A stretch of DNA of 64,000 nt from CAJXZP01 sp049606935 (GCA_049606935.1 JBMYWA010000001.1:150236-214235); one strand, 5' to 3'; positions 32,031 through 40,937 are shown, counted from the stretch's first letter. Translations and numbers: made by a program. The notes: generated by a model from the letters alone, not told the origin.

Positions 32031-33134
32031 ATGGAGCCATTCAAAAATATTTATAACGAAAACTTCTTTAAACGCTTTATTGCTGGTTTTAAAAAGGTTT
32101 ATCCTTCCTTTAATGAAAGCTCATTTTTAAATGATGTTTATGATTCTCATTGGAATGAGAGGGAATTAAAACAACGCATGCGACATATTTCTATGACATT
32201 AGATGCGCATTTAACCAATGATTATGCTAGCAATGTGAAGTTGTTGGTTGATTCAATTCCGTTTTTAAAAGAGCAAGGATTCCAACCAAATAACTTGGAA
32301 TTTATTATTTACCCCGATTATTTGGAGGTATTTGGGTTAGATCATTATGCTACATCTATTTCGGCTATGGAAACAATAACTCAATTTGTAAGTTGTGAGT
32401 TTGGAATTCGTCCGTTTATCATTAAATATGAGAGCGAAATGGCCAAGCAAATGTACCGATGGACATTTCATGAGTCGGAACATGTTAGACGATTGGCTAG
32501 CGAAGGAGTCAGACCCAGATTGCCTTGGGCCATGGGCATAGAGTCATTTAAGAAAGATCCTATCATTGTTTTTCCAATATTGGATAACCTTAAAGATGAT
32601 GAAAGTGAATATGTAAGAAGGAGCGTAGCTAATAACTGGAATGATATTTCAAAAGATCACCCTAGAAGAGTAATTGAAATGGCTAAAGAATGGCTAGGTT
32701 TTAGTAAGGAAAGAGATAAATTGGTTAAGCATGCCTGTAGAACCCTTCTAAAGCAAGGAGATAAAGAAATAATGTCTCTTTTTGGTTTTGGAAATATTGA
32801 TCAACTTAACGTAAATAATTTTAGAGTGAAAACTCCAACGGTAAAAGTGGGAGGAATTTTAGAATTTGATTTTGAGGTGCAAAATACAAGCCTTTCAGAT
32901 ACATTATTAAGATTAGAATATGGGGTGTATTACCAAAAGGCAAATGGTTCTCTTTCTAGAAAAGTTTATAAAATATCCGAAAAAAAATATGGTTCCATGT
33001 CATCGGTCTCCGTTACTAGAAAACAACCATTTAAAATTATTACCACTCGTAAACTACATTTAGGTCCTCATCAAGTTTCCATAATCATTAATGGAATAGA
33101 GCTAGAAAAAAGGAATTTTAATCTAATTGCATAG
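32031..33134 (+). CDS. DNA alkylation repair glycosylase, AlkC-like with C-terminal Ig-like domain
   Basis: A 367-residue HEAT-like-repeat protein. Residues about 130-255 hold the block FHESEHVRRLASEGVRPRLPWA ... EYVRRSVANNWNDISKDHP, the mark of AlkC-type glycosylases, which remove 3-methyladenine without flipping the base. The last about 105 residues (from VNNFRVKTPTVKVGGILEFDF) form a beta sandwich matching the Ig-like domain of AlkC. So it is AlkC rather than AlkD. Its gene is 47 bases after the WYL regulator gene, and dus follows at 46 bases; the three could share a transcript. ATG start. Confidence 0.82.
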   Translation: MEPFKNIYNENFFKRFIAGFKKVYPSFNESSFLNDVYDSHWNERELKQRMRHISMTLDAHLTNDYASNVKLLVDSIPFLKEQGFQPNNLEFIIYPDYLEVFGLDHYATSISAMETITQFVSCEFGIRPFIIKYESEMAKQMYRWTFHESEHVRRLASEGVRPRLPWAMGIESFKKDPIIVFPILDNLKDDESEYVRRSVANNWNDISKDHPRRVIEMAKEWLGFSKERDKLVKHACRTLLKQGDKEIMSLFGFGNIDQLNVNNFRVKTPTVKVGGILEFDFEVQNTSLSDTLLRLEYGVYYQKANGSLSRKVYKISEKKYGSMSSVSVTRKQPFKIITTRKLHLGPHQVSIIINGIELEKRNFNLIA

Positions 33135-33180
33135 TTTAGAATAAACCCATCATTCTACCTTTGTATATTATTGAACAGAA

Positions 33181-34134
33181 ATGATAAAAAAGTTAATTTC
33201 ATCTCCATTACAAGGCTTTACAGATTTTAGGTTTAGAAATGCCTTTCATGAAATATTTGGAGGAATTGACACCTATTATGCTCCCTATATTCGATATGGT
33301 GGAAAGTTAGAAGTTAAGAGTAGCTATAAACGTGATTTAGATCCTTCAAACAACCGTATTCCTGAATTAATTCCTCAGGTAATGACAGCTAAAGAGGAGG
33401 AGTTTTTACATGCCGCAGAATACGTTCAAGGGTTAGGTTATACAGAGTTAAACTGGAACTTAGGATGTCCTTATCCAATGGCGTGCAAAAAGGGTATGGG
33501 CTCAGGTTTAATACACGATGCATCCAAGATTGATGCGATTCTGAATCGTGTGCATAACGAAACAGATATCACGGTTTCCATGAAAATGAGGATGGGTTAT
33601 CATGAGCCTACGGAGATATTGAAAGTTTTTCCAGTATTAGCTAAATACCCTATTAAAAACATAGCCATACACGCTAGGTTAGGCAAACAATTGTACAAGG
33701 GTAATGTAGACTTGGATGCATTTGAAGCTTGTTTACCCCATTCTGAGCAGCCCATTTTTTACAATGGCGACATTACCTCAGTTGAATCGTTTAGAGATAG
33801 GGTAGACCGGTTCCCAACAATAGACACATTTTTGATTGGCAGAGGTTTAATTGCCGATCCGTTTTTACCCAAAATGATTAAAGAGAATACCACTTCTTAT
33901 CCCATAGATAGATGGGATAAAATGGAATTATTTCATAATAGGTTGTTTGATGAATATGACGGTTTTTTGCAAGGAACCAGTCATTTAATATCTAAAATGC
34001 ACAATTTTTGGGAGTATTATTCCGTAGGGTTTGAAAACCCCAAAAAGGTGTATAAAAAGATAAAAAAGGCCAAGAATATTATTCAATATAAAATTGCGGT
34101 TAAAGAAATTTTTAATGCTGAAAAGGAGCATTAA
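33181..34134 (+). CDS. tRNA-dihydrouridine synthase
   Basis: A 317-residue FMN enzyme that reduces uridine to dihydrouridine in tRNA D-loops. Visible: the N-terminal SPLQGFTDFRFRN block (substituting for APMxxVTD), WNLGCPYPMACKKGMGSGLI with the catalytic cysteine (ACKKG), the barrel strand SMKMRMGY and IAIHARLGKQLYKG, and IGRGLIADPFL. The FxxF and helical C-terminus are standard. Which Dus class (A, B or C) it belongs to cannot be said from motifs alone. Confidence 0.9.
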   Translation: MIKKLISSPLQGFTDFRFRNAFHEIFGGIDTYYAPYIRYGGKLEVKSSYKRDLDPSNNRIPELIPQVMTAKEEEFLHAAEYVQGLGYTELNWNLGCPYPMACKKGMGSGLIHDASKIDAILNRVHNETDITVSMKMRMGYHEPTEILKVFPVLAKYPIKNIAIHARLGKQLYKGNVDLDAFEACLPHSEQPIFYNGDITSVESFRDRVDRFPTIDTFLIGRGLIADPFLPKMIKENTTSYPIDRWDKMELFHNRLFDEYDGFLQGTSHLISKMHNFWEYYSVGFENPKKVYKKIKKAKNIIQYKIAVKEIFNAEKEH

Positions 34135-34170
34135 AAACCACCAGATATTTTATTACTAGTGGTTTCTTTG
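34135..34170 (+). terminator. Weak hairpin between converging dus and COG3014 genes
   Basis: Arms AAACCAC (34135-34141) and GTGGTTT (34159-34165) with partial inner pairing, then CTTTG. It may serve both converging genes; the T run is short. Confidence 0.4.
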
Positions 34171-34176
34171 TATTAA

Positions 34177-35595
34177 TTATTTAACCTGCCCAGCCAAAGG
34201 ATCTGAAGCTGCAAGTGTATAAAATGGATAAATAACAGTTTGCCCTTTTTGAACACTTACTTCAATTTCATGTTCTTCTTGAATTCCTGTTACCCCTTGA
34301 AGTTTAAAGTTTAATTCATGGTTTCCTTCTTCTAAAGGAACTCTTACGTAATAGATGCTATGCGGCAAGGTTTGCCAGTTTCTAGTGTCCGCATTTTCGG
34401 TTGCAGATGCGGCAATACTCAAGGCTGCTCCTAATGCTGGACTGTCTTGACTTTCTCCAATTTTATAGGCGGCTGCTTGTTTAAGAGCCACACGAAGCAA
34501 GGCTTTACTGAACTCCAACCCCATACGTTGGTCTAGCACCTTAAATGATATAGCATTAATGTTTTCGGCTAACTGAAGCTCATGTTTCTCGTCTTGATTA
34601 TAAAGAACGGCTTTATTAATTAACATGTCACGCTCTACATACTTTGGAAAGGCTACCTTTACCCATGTTAGTCCGTTCAAATTCGTATTCCCAACATAAA
34701 AAGGGTAGGATAATCCATATTCTTTACTAACAAAATTCACCCATCCATTCCCGGTATAAACTATAGCAAAATTAATTCCCCACTCTTCTTTTATTGGCCC
34801 CATTCCGTTATGCCAAATCATAACCATACTTCCAGAATGGGCGGAAGGAGTGTATTTCATGTCAAACTCCTTTTCGTATTGTTGTTTTTCTGTAAACATG
34901 GCCGATAATGCAGCCGTACGAATAATATCTTCTTTTAATTGTTCTGGAGTAGAAATTCCAAACATAGTAGAGTACTCACCTTGGTAAATTTCATGTGCGT
35001 TTCGGTAGGCAATAAAGGCATTATTGTAATCTTTATTTGCTTCATAAATTAAGCCCATCACCACATGCATGTATGCATCTTGCGTGTATTTTGTGTCGTC
35101 TTTATATTTTTCGCTTAACGATTGTAAACGAAGGTTTAGCCTTCTTACCTCCACTAATGCATCATTGGTATTCCCAAGTAGATAATAATTAAGAGCCTTG
35201 TAATAATTAATTAGCAATACCTCATGATCTTCCCCATGGTAGGTGCTAATATTAGGGTTTAAAAGTAATGCAGCACCTTCCTCTAAAGCATCTTTTCTTT
35301 CGTCTTCCACAAACAAATCGGCTTTTTCAAAATACTCATTACTTTTCTCAAAATCTCCTTTTAAATGCTCTACCATGCCTGCATTTACAAAATACAAGAA
35401 CCTAACTTTGCTATCTTCTAAGTCTTTATGTTCTTCTAAAAATGCTTCGGCAGCTTCAAAATCTCCAGATGCAATGGTTTTATTAAAGCCATAAGCTTTT
35501 TTGTAAAATGAGGGCGAAGTACAGGAAGTAATCCCTACTATAATGGTAGCCAAAAGAAAAAGGGCCGTAGCCCTTAAACTATTAATTTTTAACAT
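34177..35595 (-). CDS. COG3014 family lipoprotein with TPR-like repeats
   Basis: A 472-residue lipoprotein (GITSC, Cys25). The first half is helical with TPR-like repeats (AGMVEHLKGDFEKSNEYFEKADLFVED; INYYKALNYYLLGNTNDALVEVRRLNLRLQ), the phrase ALNYYLLGNTNDALVEVRR matching COG3014 proteins. The second half is strand-rich. COG3014 genes commonly sit beside lpoB-like genes and are thought to help peptidoglycan synthesis, though the mechanism is unknown. The start overlaps the LpoB-like stop by 14 bases, consistent with translational coupling. I took the ATG at 35595 over a TTG eight codons upstream. Confidence 0.8.
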   Translation of the reverse strand: MLKINSLRATALFLLATIIVGITSCTSPSFYKKAYGFNKTIASGDFEAAEAFLEEHKDLEDSKVRFLYFVNAGMVEHLKGDFEKSNEYFEKADLFVEDERKDALEEGAALLLNPNISTYHGEDHEVLLINYYKALNYYLLGNTNDALVEVRRLNLRLQSLSEKYKDDTKYTQDAYMHVVMGLIYEANKDYNNAFIAYRNAHEIYQGEYSTMFGISTPEQLKEDIIRTAALSAMFTEKQQYEKEFDMKYTPSAHSGSMVMIWHNGMGPIKEEWGINFAIVYTGNGWVNFVSKEYGLSYPFYVGNTNLNGLTWVKVAFPKYVERDMLINKAVLYNQDEKHELQLAENINAISFKVLDQRMGLEFSKALLRVALKQAAAYKIGESQDSPALGAALSIAASATENADTRNWQTLPHSIYYVRVPLEEGNHELNFKLQGVTGIQEEHEIEVSVQKGQTVIYPFYTLAASDPLAGQVK

Positions 35596-36172
35596 ACTTC
35601 TTAATCTCTTTATCGCCAATCCACACTTTTTCTGTGGTTTCTAATGTTACCAATTCTAAGTTAACTTTGTAGGCAATTACCTTTTCTTTTTTATACGCAT
35701 CTACCGTAGAATTTATGGTGCCAAACATGATGTAATCTGCTCCTAGTTCTTGAGCCAGTTTCTTTTTTGACTCTTCAGTTGCGTTACCTTGTTGACTTTC
35801 TAATTCTTCACGCATCTTTTCTCGAAGAGCGGCATTTTCTACCAATCGCACCTTTCCAGAGTTTACAAAAGCTCTTTCAATATCTTTAATAAAGGTTTCT
35901 GATGCAATATGCTCATGACTTTTATTGATTACATCCCCAATAATAACAACCGGGGCGGCTCCATCATTTGCTTCGTTAAATCGAGCCAACCAAGGTCTAC
36001 TTAACACATCACTTGTCATTTCATCGGCAACTTGTCTGGAGTCAGTGTCATTCCATCTCCCACTAATATCCATTTGGGTATTTGGGTCAACTCTAGTCAC
36101 CTCTCTACCGCTCCCACAGCCAATGGCTAAAGATCCCACAAGTAGTAATCCGTATATATTTAATCTTTTCAT
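35582..36172 (-). CDS. LpoB-like penicillin-binding protein activator lipoprotein
   Basis: A 196-residue lipoprotein (LAIGC, Cys19). After a disordered-looking linker comes a CsgG/LpoB-like alpha-beta domain: PVVIIGDVINKSHEHIASETFIKDIERAFVNSGKVRLVENA and ADYIMFGTINS. In E. coli LpoB binds PBP1b across the periplasm and activates it; Bacteroidota versions are inferred by family. It lies between a secreted protein and a COG3014 gene, the arrangement expected for this set. Gaps are 6 bases upstream and overlap downstream. Confidence 0.8.
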   Translation of the reverse strand: MKRLNIYGLLLVGSLAIGCGSGREVTRVDPNTQMDISGRWNDTDSRQVADEMTSDVLSRPWLARFNEANDGAAPVVIIGDVINKSHEHIASETFIKDIERAFVNSGKVRLVENAALREKMREELESQQGNATEESKKKLAQELGADYIMFGTINSTVDAYKKEKVIAYKVNLELVTLETTEKVWIGDKEIKKYVKN

Positions 36173-36178
36173 TTTATT

Positions 36179-36628
36179 CTATTTAAATGTTATTTTTCCT
36201 TTTGGTCTATCCAATCTTTTTAAAACAAGGGTGGTTTCGTTTAATTTCAGAATTTTATATTTTGAAGTCTCTGTTTTGTTTTCGGTTCCAGGAGCATTGT
36301 AAAAAAAGTAAAGAAATTTCCCATCAATTTTCCATGTACCGTTACTATAGTCGTAATTGTTGTTTTTGAAATTGTATTTCTTGTCAATACTTAATCCAAA
36401 TTCGTTACCAATATCAAAATCAAGTTTTTTGGTAAGTCGCTTTTTACTCACCTCCATGCAAATCCATTTTTTAGAGGTAAGCAAAGCTTCCTGTTTTTGA
36501 ATTTTACTAACCCCAGATGGTGCGGGTGAAAAGTTATTGATTTCTGGTTTTAGAGGTTGATTAGCAGTAGCTTGTCCAAGGGTAAATATTCCTATACTGG
36601 ATGCTAAAATAATGTGCGTTAATTTCAT
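36179..36628 (-). CDS. Secreted protein of unknown function, lipocalin-like pattern
   Basis: A 149-residue protein with a cleavable signal peptide (MKLTHIILASSIGIFTLGQATA). Its last about 100 residues alternate strands (KKWICMEVSKKR, YNFKNNNYDYSNGTWKIDGKFLYFFYN, YKILKLNETTLVLKRL), which is like the lipocalin-like domain common in Bacteroidota secreted proteins (GTWKIDG then LxLxxLxxTTLVLK). First gene of a three-gene minus-strand transcript with the lpoB-like and COG3014 genes, so it may belong to the same envelope function. Confidence 0.65.
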   Translation of the reverse strand: MKLTHIILASSIGIFTLGQATANQPLKPEINNFSPAPSGVSKIQKQEALLTSKKWICMEVSKKRLTKKLDFDIGNEFGLSIDKKYNFKNNNYDYSNGTWKIDGKFLYFFYNAPGTENKTETSKYKILKLNETTLVLKRLDRPKGKITFK

Positions 36629-36743
36629 TTAAATATAATTCAGAACGTGAATATTAAAGGGCTTAAAAATACAATACTAGATGGAAATGGATTACGGGTT
36701 AAAAGTTTATTTCTGGAGTCGTTCATCTGCACGAAACAACGGT

Positions 36744-36751
36744 TATATTTG
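36744..36751 (+). promoter_or_regulatory. -7 promoter element TATATTTG
   Basis: Exact TAnnTTTG match 20 bases before the ATG at 36772. It overlaps the upstream part of the open frame, which fixes the start codon. Probably drives the three-gene run to 39021. Confidence 0.55.
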
Positions 36752-36771
36752 GTTTGAAAAATTGTCTTTTT

Positions 36772-37329
36772 ATGTCGAAAAAGTTTTCTGAAATATCACC
36801 CAAAATTCAAGATTTTATTGAATGTCAAAAAATGTTCTTTGTGGGAACAGCCATGCGTGAAGGCACTGTAAATATTTCTCCAAAAGGATTAGATTCGTTT
36901 AGGGTACTGGATAAAAACACCGTTGTTTGGATGAACTTAACGGGTAGCGGAAATGAAACAGCTACTCATTTATTGCAAAGTAATCGTATGACGGTCATGT
37001 TTTGTGCATTTGAAGGAGCACCTAATATTTTACGACTTTACGGTACTTGTGAAGTTTTTCACCCTAGAGATGCGGAATTTGAAAAATTTGCTAAACTTTT
37101 TCCAGCAGATGTGGGTTCTCGTCAGGTAATGTTAATGAAAGTTGATTTAGTTCAAACCTCCTGTGGTTACGCAGTTCCTTTAATGGAGTATAAAGCAGAT
37201 CGAACAATTTTATCGGATTGGTCAAGCAAGCAAGGTCCAGAAAGAGTTAAAAACTACTGGAAAGAAAAGAATACCATAAGTTTAGACGGTCATCCAACCC
37301 AAATTTTTAAAGATAAAATTAATGATTAA
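36772..37329 (+). CDS. Pyridoxamine 5'-phosphate oxidase family (FMN-binding split barrel) protein
   Basis: A 185-residue flavin-binding protein. Blocks VGTAMREGTVNISPKGLDSFRVLDKNTVVWMNLTGSGNET and MFCAFEGAPNILRLYGTCEVF match the PPOX-like subfamily that takes general flavin (or F420/haem) substrates; true PdxH residues are not seen, so it should not be called pdxH. The next gene (MTA/SAH nucleosidase) overlaps by 8 bases. Substrate unknown. Confidence 0.85.
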   Translation: MSKKFSEISPKIQDFIECQKMFFVGTAMREGTVNISPKGLDSFRVLDKNTVVWMNLTGSGNETATHLLQSNRMTVMFCAFEGAPNILRLYGTCEVFHPRDAEFEKFAKLFPADVGSRQVMLMKVDLVQTSCGYAVPLMEYKADRTILSDWSSKQGPERVKNYWKEKNTISLDGHPTQIFKDKIND

Positions 37330-38086
37330 AAATCAGGTCATTGGAATAATGGGGGCTATGCCCGAAGAGATTAACGGCATAGTGCCTTTGTTATCGGATG
37401 TTACCAAAAAAACTTTTGGAAAAAGAGATTATTTTACTGGATTTGTAAATGAGAAAAAGTTTGTGGTTGTTTTTTCTAGGTGGGGTAAGGTAGCCGCGGC
37501 TACTACCGCTACTACTTTAATTCATGAGTTTGGGGTGAATGAAATCCTTTTTACGGGTGTGGCCGGAGCTATTCATTCCGATTTAAATATTGGTGACGTG
37601 GTAGTGGGGAAACGATTTATTCAACACGATTTAGATGGACGACCTTTGATGCAGAAATTTGAAATCCCATTATTGAACGAGACTTATTTGTCATCTGCTA
37701 CAGAGAGAGTGGATTTAGCCGAAAAATGTGTTCATCAAGTCTTAAATGATCAGCGATTACATTTATTGTTTACCGAAAAGCAATTAAATACTTTTAATAT
37801 TCATCATCCAAAAGTATATCAGGGTGATATTGCGAGTGGAGATCAATTTATTTCATCGGATGTAAAACGTGATCAAATTACGAAAGAATTACCAGAGGTA
37901 TTGTGTGTAGAAATGGAAGGTGCATCAGTAGCTCAGGTTTGTTTTGAATACAACATACCTTTAATCGTTATACGAACTATTTCTGATGTGGCTGATGCGC
38001 ATTCGGCTATTGATTTTCCTTCTTTTATTAAAGAAATATCGAGTACTTACTCGGTTGAATTTATTAAGCAAATTTTTAATATTTAG
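37322..38086 (+). CDS. mtnN: 5'-methylthioadenosine/S-adenosylhomocysteine nucleosidase
   Basis: A 254-residue enzyme that removes adenine from MTA and SAH, feeding methionine salvage and the methyl cycle. Visible: GIMGAMPEE with the catalytic glutamate, the GVAGAIHSDLNIGDVVVG block, the METHGA-like EMEGASVAQVCFEYNIPLIVIRTISD, where Asp of ISD is the general acid. The start overlaps the preceding PPOX gene by 8 bases. The length is slightly above the usual 230-240 residues; extra residues lie in the middle (around ESATERVDLAEKCVHQ region). Confidence 0.9.
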   Translation: MIKNQVIGIMGAMPEEINGIVPLLSDVTKKTFGKRDYFTGFVNEKKFVVVFSRWGKVAAATTATTLIHEFGVNEILFTGVAGAIHSDLNIGDVVVGKRFIQHDLDGRPLMQKFEIPLLNETYLSSATERVDLAEKCVHQVLNDQRLHLLFTEKQLNTFNIHHPKVYQGDIASGDQFISSDVKRDQITKELPEVLCVEMEGASVAQVCFEYNIPLIVIRTISDVADAHSAIDFPSFIKEISSTYSVEFIKQIFNI

Positions 38087-38091
38087 GTTTT

Positions 38092-39021
38092 ATGGCAACT
38101 AAAATTTTGTTTGTTGGAATTGGAGGAGTAGGTGGTTTTTTTGGAGGTAAATTGGCCCAATTCTATGAGAATAAACCGCATGTGGAAGTGTGCTTTTTGG
38201 CTAGAGGGAAGCATTTAGAAAACATGCATAATTACGGGCTAAGTGTTCATCATTTAAACCAACATTTTAGCGCAAATCCTTCTTTACTTTCAGATAAAGG
38301 TGATGAAATAGGAGAATGTGATTATGTGTTTTTTGCTACTAAAAACTACTCTTTAACAAAGGTGGCTAAACAGGTAATTCCCTGTATTGGAGCACATACT
38401 AAAATTATAACTCTATTAAATGGGGTGAGTAGTTTAGATGTGCTAGAGCAGCTATTTCCGCATAATGAGGTAATAAATGGATGTGTATATATTCTTTCTA
38501 AAATTAAATCTCCTGGCGTTATTGAAAACTTTGGAAATATTCAAAAAATGTTTTTTGGAAGAAATCAGGAGTCTGTAGAAGATTTAAGAGGAATTGAAAA
38601 AATATTTTTGGATGCAGGTATTGATTTTAAACTTTCTGATTCTATTCTAGAAATCACATGGTCAAAATTTGTGTTTATCTCGGCCGTGGGAACAAGTTCT
38701 TCTTATTTTGATGTAGGGATAGGTGAGATTTTAGAAGATGAAGCTAAAGCTAAAATATTAACGCAATTATTAGAGGAAGTTGCGGCTCTTGGCAAAGCAA
38801 AAGGTGTGAGGTTAGAATCCTCTATTGTACAAGATGTAATTTCAAAACTGAAACGGTTGCCTAAAGATACTACATCCAGTATGCAAAGAGATTTTAGAAA
38901 TGGATCTGAAACGGAAATTGATTCATTAACTCATTTTGTGATTAATGAGGCAAAAGATTTGGGAGTTGCTGTACCTACCTACAATGAACTATACAATGAC
39001 CTGATTAAAAAATTACCCTAG
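38092..39021 (+). CDS. Ketopantoate reductase family protein
   Basis: A 309-residue NADPH-binding protein. The N-terminus has the Rossmann motif GIGGVGGFFGGKLA, then the family blocks DYVFFATKNYS, LLNGVSSLDVLEQLFP, and a helical C-terminal ApbA_C domain (SKFVFISAVGTSSSYFDVGIGE ... TSSMQRDFRNGSETEIDSL), including the Lys and Glu that bind pantoate. PanE makes pantoate for pantothenate; paralogues with other 2-oxo acid substrates exist, so I do not assign panE. It starts 6 bases after mtnN in the same direction. Confidence 0.85.
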   Translation: MATKILFVGIGGVGGFFGGKLAQFYENKPHVEVCFLARGKHLENMHNYGLSVHHLNQHFSANPSLLSDKGDEIGECDYVFFATKNYSLTKVAKQVIPCIGAHTKIITLLNGVSSLDVLEQLFPHNEVINGCVYILSKIKSPGVIENFGNIQKMFFGRNQESVEDLRGIEKIFLDAGIDFKLSDSILEITWSKFVFISAVGTSSSYFDVGIGEILEDEAKAKILTQLLEEVAALGKAKGVRLESSIVQDVISKLKRLPKDTTSSMQRDFRNGSETEIDSLTHFVINEAKDLGVAVPTYNELYNDLIKKLP

Positions 39022-39125
39022 TGGCCTGTAAGGATAAGTGTTGACTGACTTTGAGGCTTAAGATGGGGTATGGAATAGGAATAATAACAAATCGTTGGTT
39101 TGTTTAGTTGAACAACTTAATATTA

Positions 39126-39157
39126 TTGATATTTATATAATGTAACGCGTAAATTTG
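39126..39157 (+). promoter_or_regulatory. Candidate upstream promoter of hipBA (P1)
   Basis: TTG (39126-39128), 21 bases, TAAATTTG (39150-39157): a good match in both boxes. The -7 element shares its first base with the left operator-like repeat. Confidence 0.5.
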
Positions 39158-39218
39158 AATGAAATTTAATGCATTATACCCTTTTTACGGGGTTAATGAC
39201 TGATAAATGACGCGTTAC
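39142..39218. promoter_or_regulatory. Two inverted operator-like sequences upstream of hipBA
   Basis: GTAACGCGT (39142-39150) and its exact reverse complement ACGCGTTAC (39210-39218). Each contains the palindrome ACGCGT; the centres are 65 bases apart, close to six turns of the helix. The left copy touches the -7 element of P1; the right copy lies 2 bases before the -33 box of P2. This suggests HipB binding, perhaps with DNA looping. Confidence 0.55.
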
Positions 39219-39220
39219 TA

Positions 39221-39250
39221 TTGGGGGTGCAGTTTTAAATCGTATTTTTG
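39221..39250 (+). promoter_or_regulatory. Candidate main promoter of hipBA (P2)
   Basis: TTG (39221-39223), 19 bases, TATTTTTG (39243-39250). The spacing is ideal for Bacteroidota; start of transcription near 39256, 33 bases before the ATG. Confidence 0.6.
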
Positions 39251-39288
39251 TATGGTATTTGATTCATTAAATGTAAAAATAACACTTT

Positions 39289-39642
39289 ATGACTGATTTA
39301 TCATACAGAAACATAGCCGGTAGTTCTGATTTAGCCATTGTAAATAAAATAGGGGAGTTTGTAAAATACCATCGTACAAACCAGAACCTTACCCAAAGCG
39401 AGTTGGCTAAAAATGCTGGAATAAGCAGGTCAACTCTTAGTTTATTAGAACGAGGAGAGTCTGTTAATGTGTTAACGTTATTACAGGTGTTGCGTACCTT
39501 AAACCAATTGCATGTTTTTGAAGCATTTTTTGAGGAGCCTCAGATAAGTCCAATGCAATTAGCTAAAGAAAATCAAAAGGTGCGATACCGGGTAAGAAAG
39601 TCTACGGCTAAAAATATTTCTAAACCTGAATCCACATGGTAA
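39289..39642 (+). CDS. hipB: HipB-like antitoxin, XRE-family helix-turn-helix
   Basis: A 117-residue DNA-binding protein. The HTH is at about residues 18-72 (KIGEFVKYHRTNQNLTQSELAKNAGISRSTLSLLERGES). The C-terminal tail (about 45 residues; PMQLAKENQKVRYRVRKSTAKN) is basic and probably flexible. It is followed at once by a hipA-like gene with a 7-base overlap, the standard order of hipBA modules. It would block HipA and repress the operon. Two ACGCGT-containing inverted repeats upstream are candidate operators. Confidence 0.88.
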   Translation: MTDLSYRNIAGSSDLAIVNKIGEFVKYHRTNQNLTQSELAKNAGISRSTLSLLERGESVNVLTLLQVLRTLNQLHVFEAFFEEPQISPMQLAKENQKVRYRVRKSTAKNISKPESTW

Positions 39643-40937
39643 CTACGGCTTTTGTACATATTTGGGGTAAACGGGCAGGTGCTATTGTTTGGAACGAAAA
39701 AACGGGCTTGGGTAGTTTTCAATACGACTCTCAATTTTATTTAGAAAATCAAGATTTAGCTCCAATAAAAATGCCTGTTGCTAATAGAAATCAGATTTTT
39801 TCGTTCCCAGAAAATAGAGCGGTTAAAAACGAATGGAATACCTTTTCGGGGTTGCCTGGAATGCTAGCCGATGTATTGCCCGATAATTACGGAAATCAGT
39901 TAATAAATGCATACCTAGCTCAAAACGGTAGGGAACCAAATAGTATGAATCCGGTAGAGAAATTATGCTTTATTGGTACACGAGGTATGGGTGCTTTAGA
40001 ATTTGAACCTGCCGGACTAAATTCAAAAAATCAACCATTTAAAATAGAGGTTAATGGTTTGGTAGAAATGGCTCAAAAGATGCTTTCTAAAAGATCTTCG
40101 TTTTCTACCGATTTAAAGGCAGATGAAAAGTCGGCAATGCTCGATATTTTGAAAATTGGAACTTCTGCTGGAGGAGCCAGGCCAAAAGCAATCATTGCTT
40201 ATAATGAGCAAACAAAAGAAGTTCGTTCAGGGCAAACCATTGCACCAAAGGGGTTTTCCCACTGGTTATTGAAAATGGATGGGGTAAGCGATGCGCAATT
40301 TGGAAAATCTTTGGGTTACGGTAGAGTAGAAATGGCTTATTATTTAATGGCTATTAATTGTGGTATTGATATGATGCCATCTCAATTATTAGAGGAAAAC
40401 GGTAGAGCACATTTTATGACTAAACGATTTGATAGAGTAGCGAATGATGAAAAACTGCATGTGCAGACTTTCTGTGCCATGCAACATTATGATTACAATT
40501 TAGTGAATTCGTTTAGCTACGAACAACTTTTTCAAACTATGCGATTGTTACGATTGTCATATCCTGATGCCGCGCAAATGTATAAGCGAATGGTTTTTAA
40601 TGTGATGGCTAAAAATTGTGACGACCATACCAAAAACTTTGCTTTTACTTTGGCAAAAAAAGGAGAATGGAAACTGGCTCCGGCATATGATATTTGTTAC
40701 GCATATCGCCCAGATAGCCAGTGGGTAAGTCAACATGCCCTAAGTGTTAACGGAAAACGCTCCGAGATTGATCTAGATGATTTATTAGCAGTAGCAAAAG
40801 CAATGAATATCAAAAATCCACTCCAAATAATAAAGGAGGTGCGTGCAAGCGTGTCTAAATGGAACGAGTTTTCAGAAAAGACTCAGGTATCCACAGAGCT
40901 GTCGGAAATAATTAGTGAAAACTTAATTTTACTCTAA
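39636..40937 (+). CDS. hipA: HipA-like toxin kinase
   Basis: A 433-residue protein of the HipA Ser/Thr kinase family; E. coli HipA phosphorylates glutamyl-tRNA synthetase and causes persistence. Blocks present: N-terminal domain (HIWGKRAGAIVWNEK), the P-loop-like GTSAGGARPKAIIAYN, lysine-containing SHWLLKMDG, the catalytic NCDDHTKNFAFTL and metal-binding LAPAYDICYA. All catalytic residues look intact. It overlaps hipB by 7 bases and its stop directly abuts the stop of the converging YgiQ gene (no spacer). Target not known. Confidence 0.9.
   Translation: MVTTAFVHIWGKRAGAIVWNEKTGLGSFQYDSQFYLENQDLAPIKMPVANRNQIFSFPENRAVKNEWNTFSGLPGMLADVLPDNYGNQLINAYLAQNGREPNSMNPVEKLCFIGTRGMGALEFEPAGLNSKNQPFKIEVNGLVEMAQKMLSKRSSFSTDLKADEKSAMLDILKIGTSAGGARPKAIIAYNEQTKEVRSGQTIAPKGFSHWLLKMDGVSDAQFGKSLGYGRVEMAYYLMAINCGIDMMPSQLLEENGRAHFMTKRFDRVANDEKLHVQTFCAMQHYDYNLVNSFSYEQLFQTMRLLRLSYPDAAQMYKRMVFNVMAKNCDDHTKNFAFTLAKKGEWKLAPAYDICYAYRPDSQWVSQHALSVNGKRSEIDLDDLLAVAKAMNIKNPLQIIKEVRASVSKWNEFSEKTQVSTELSEIISENLILL

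Noticed and set aside
39022..39288. A possible transposon end or attachment site, because of the GTAACGCGT inverted repeat
   Set aside because: No transposase or integrase is nearby, there is no target duplication, and the repeats sit exactly at hipBA promoters, so operators explain them better.
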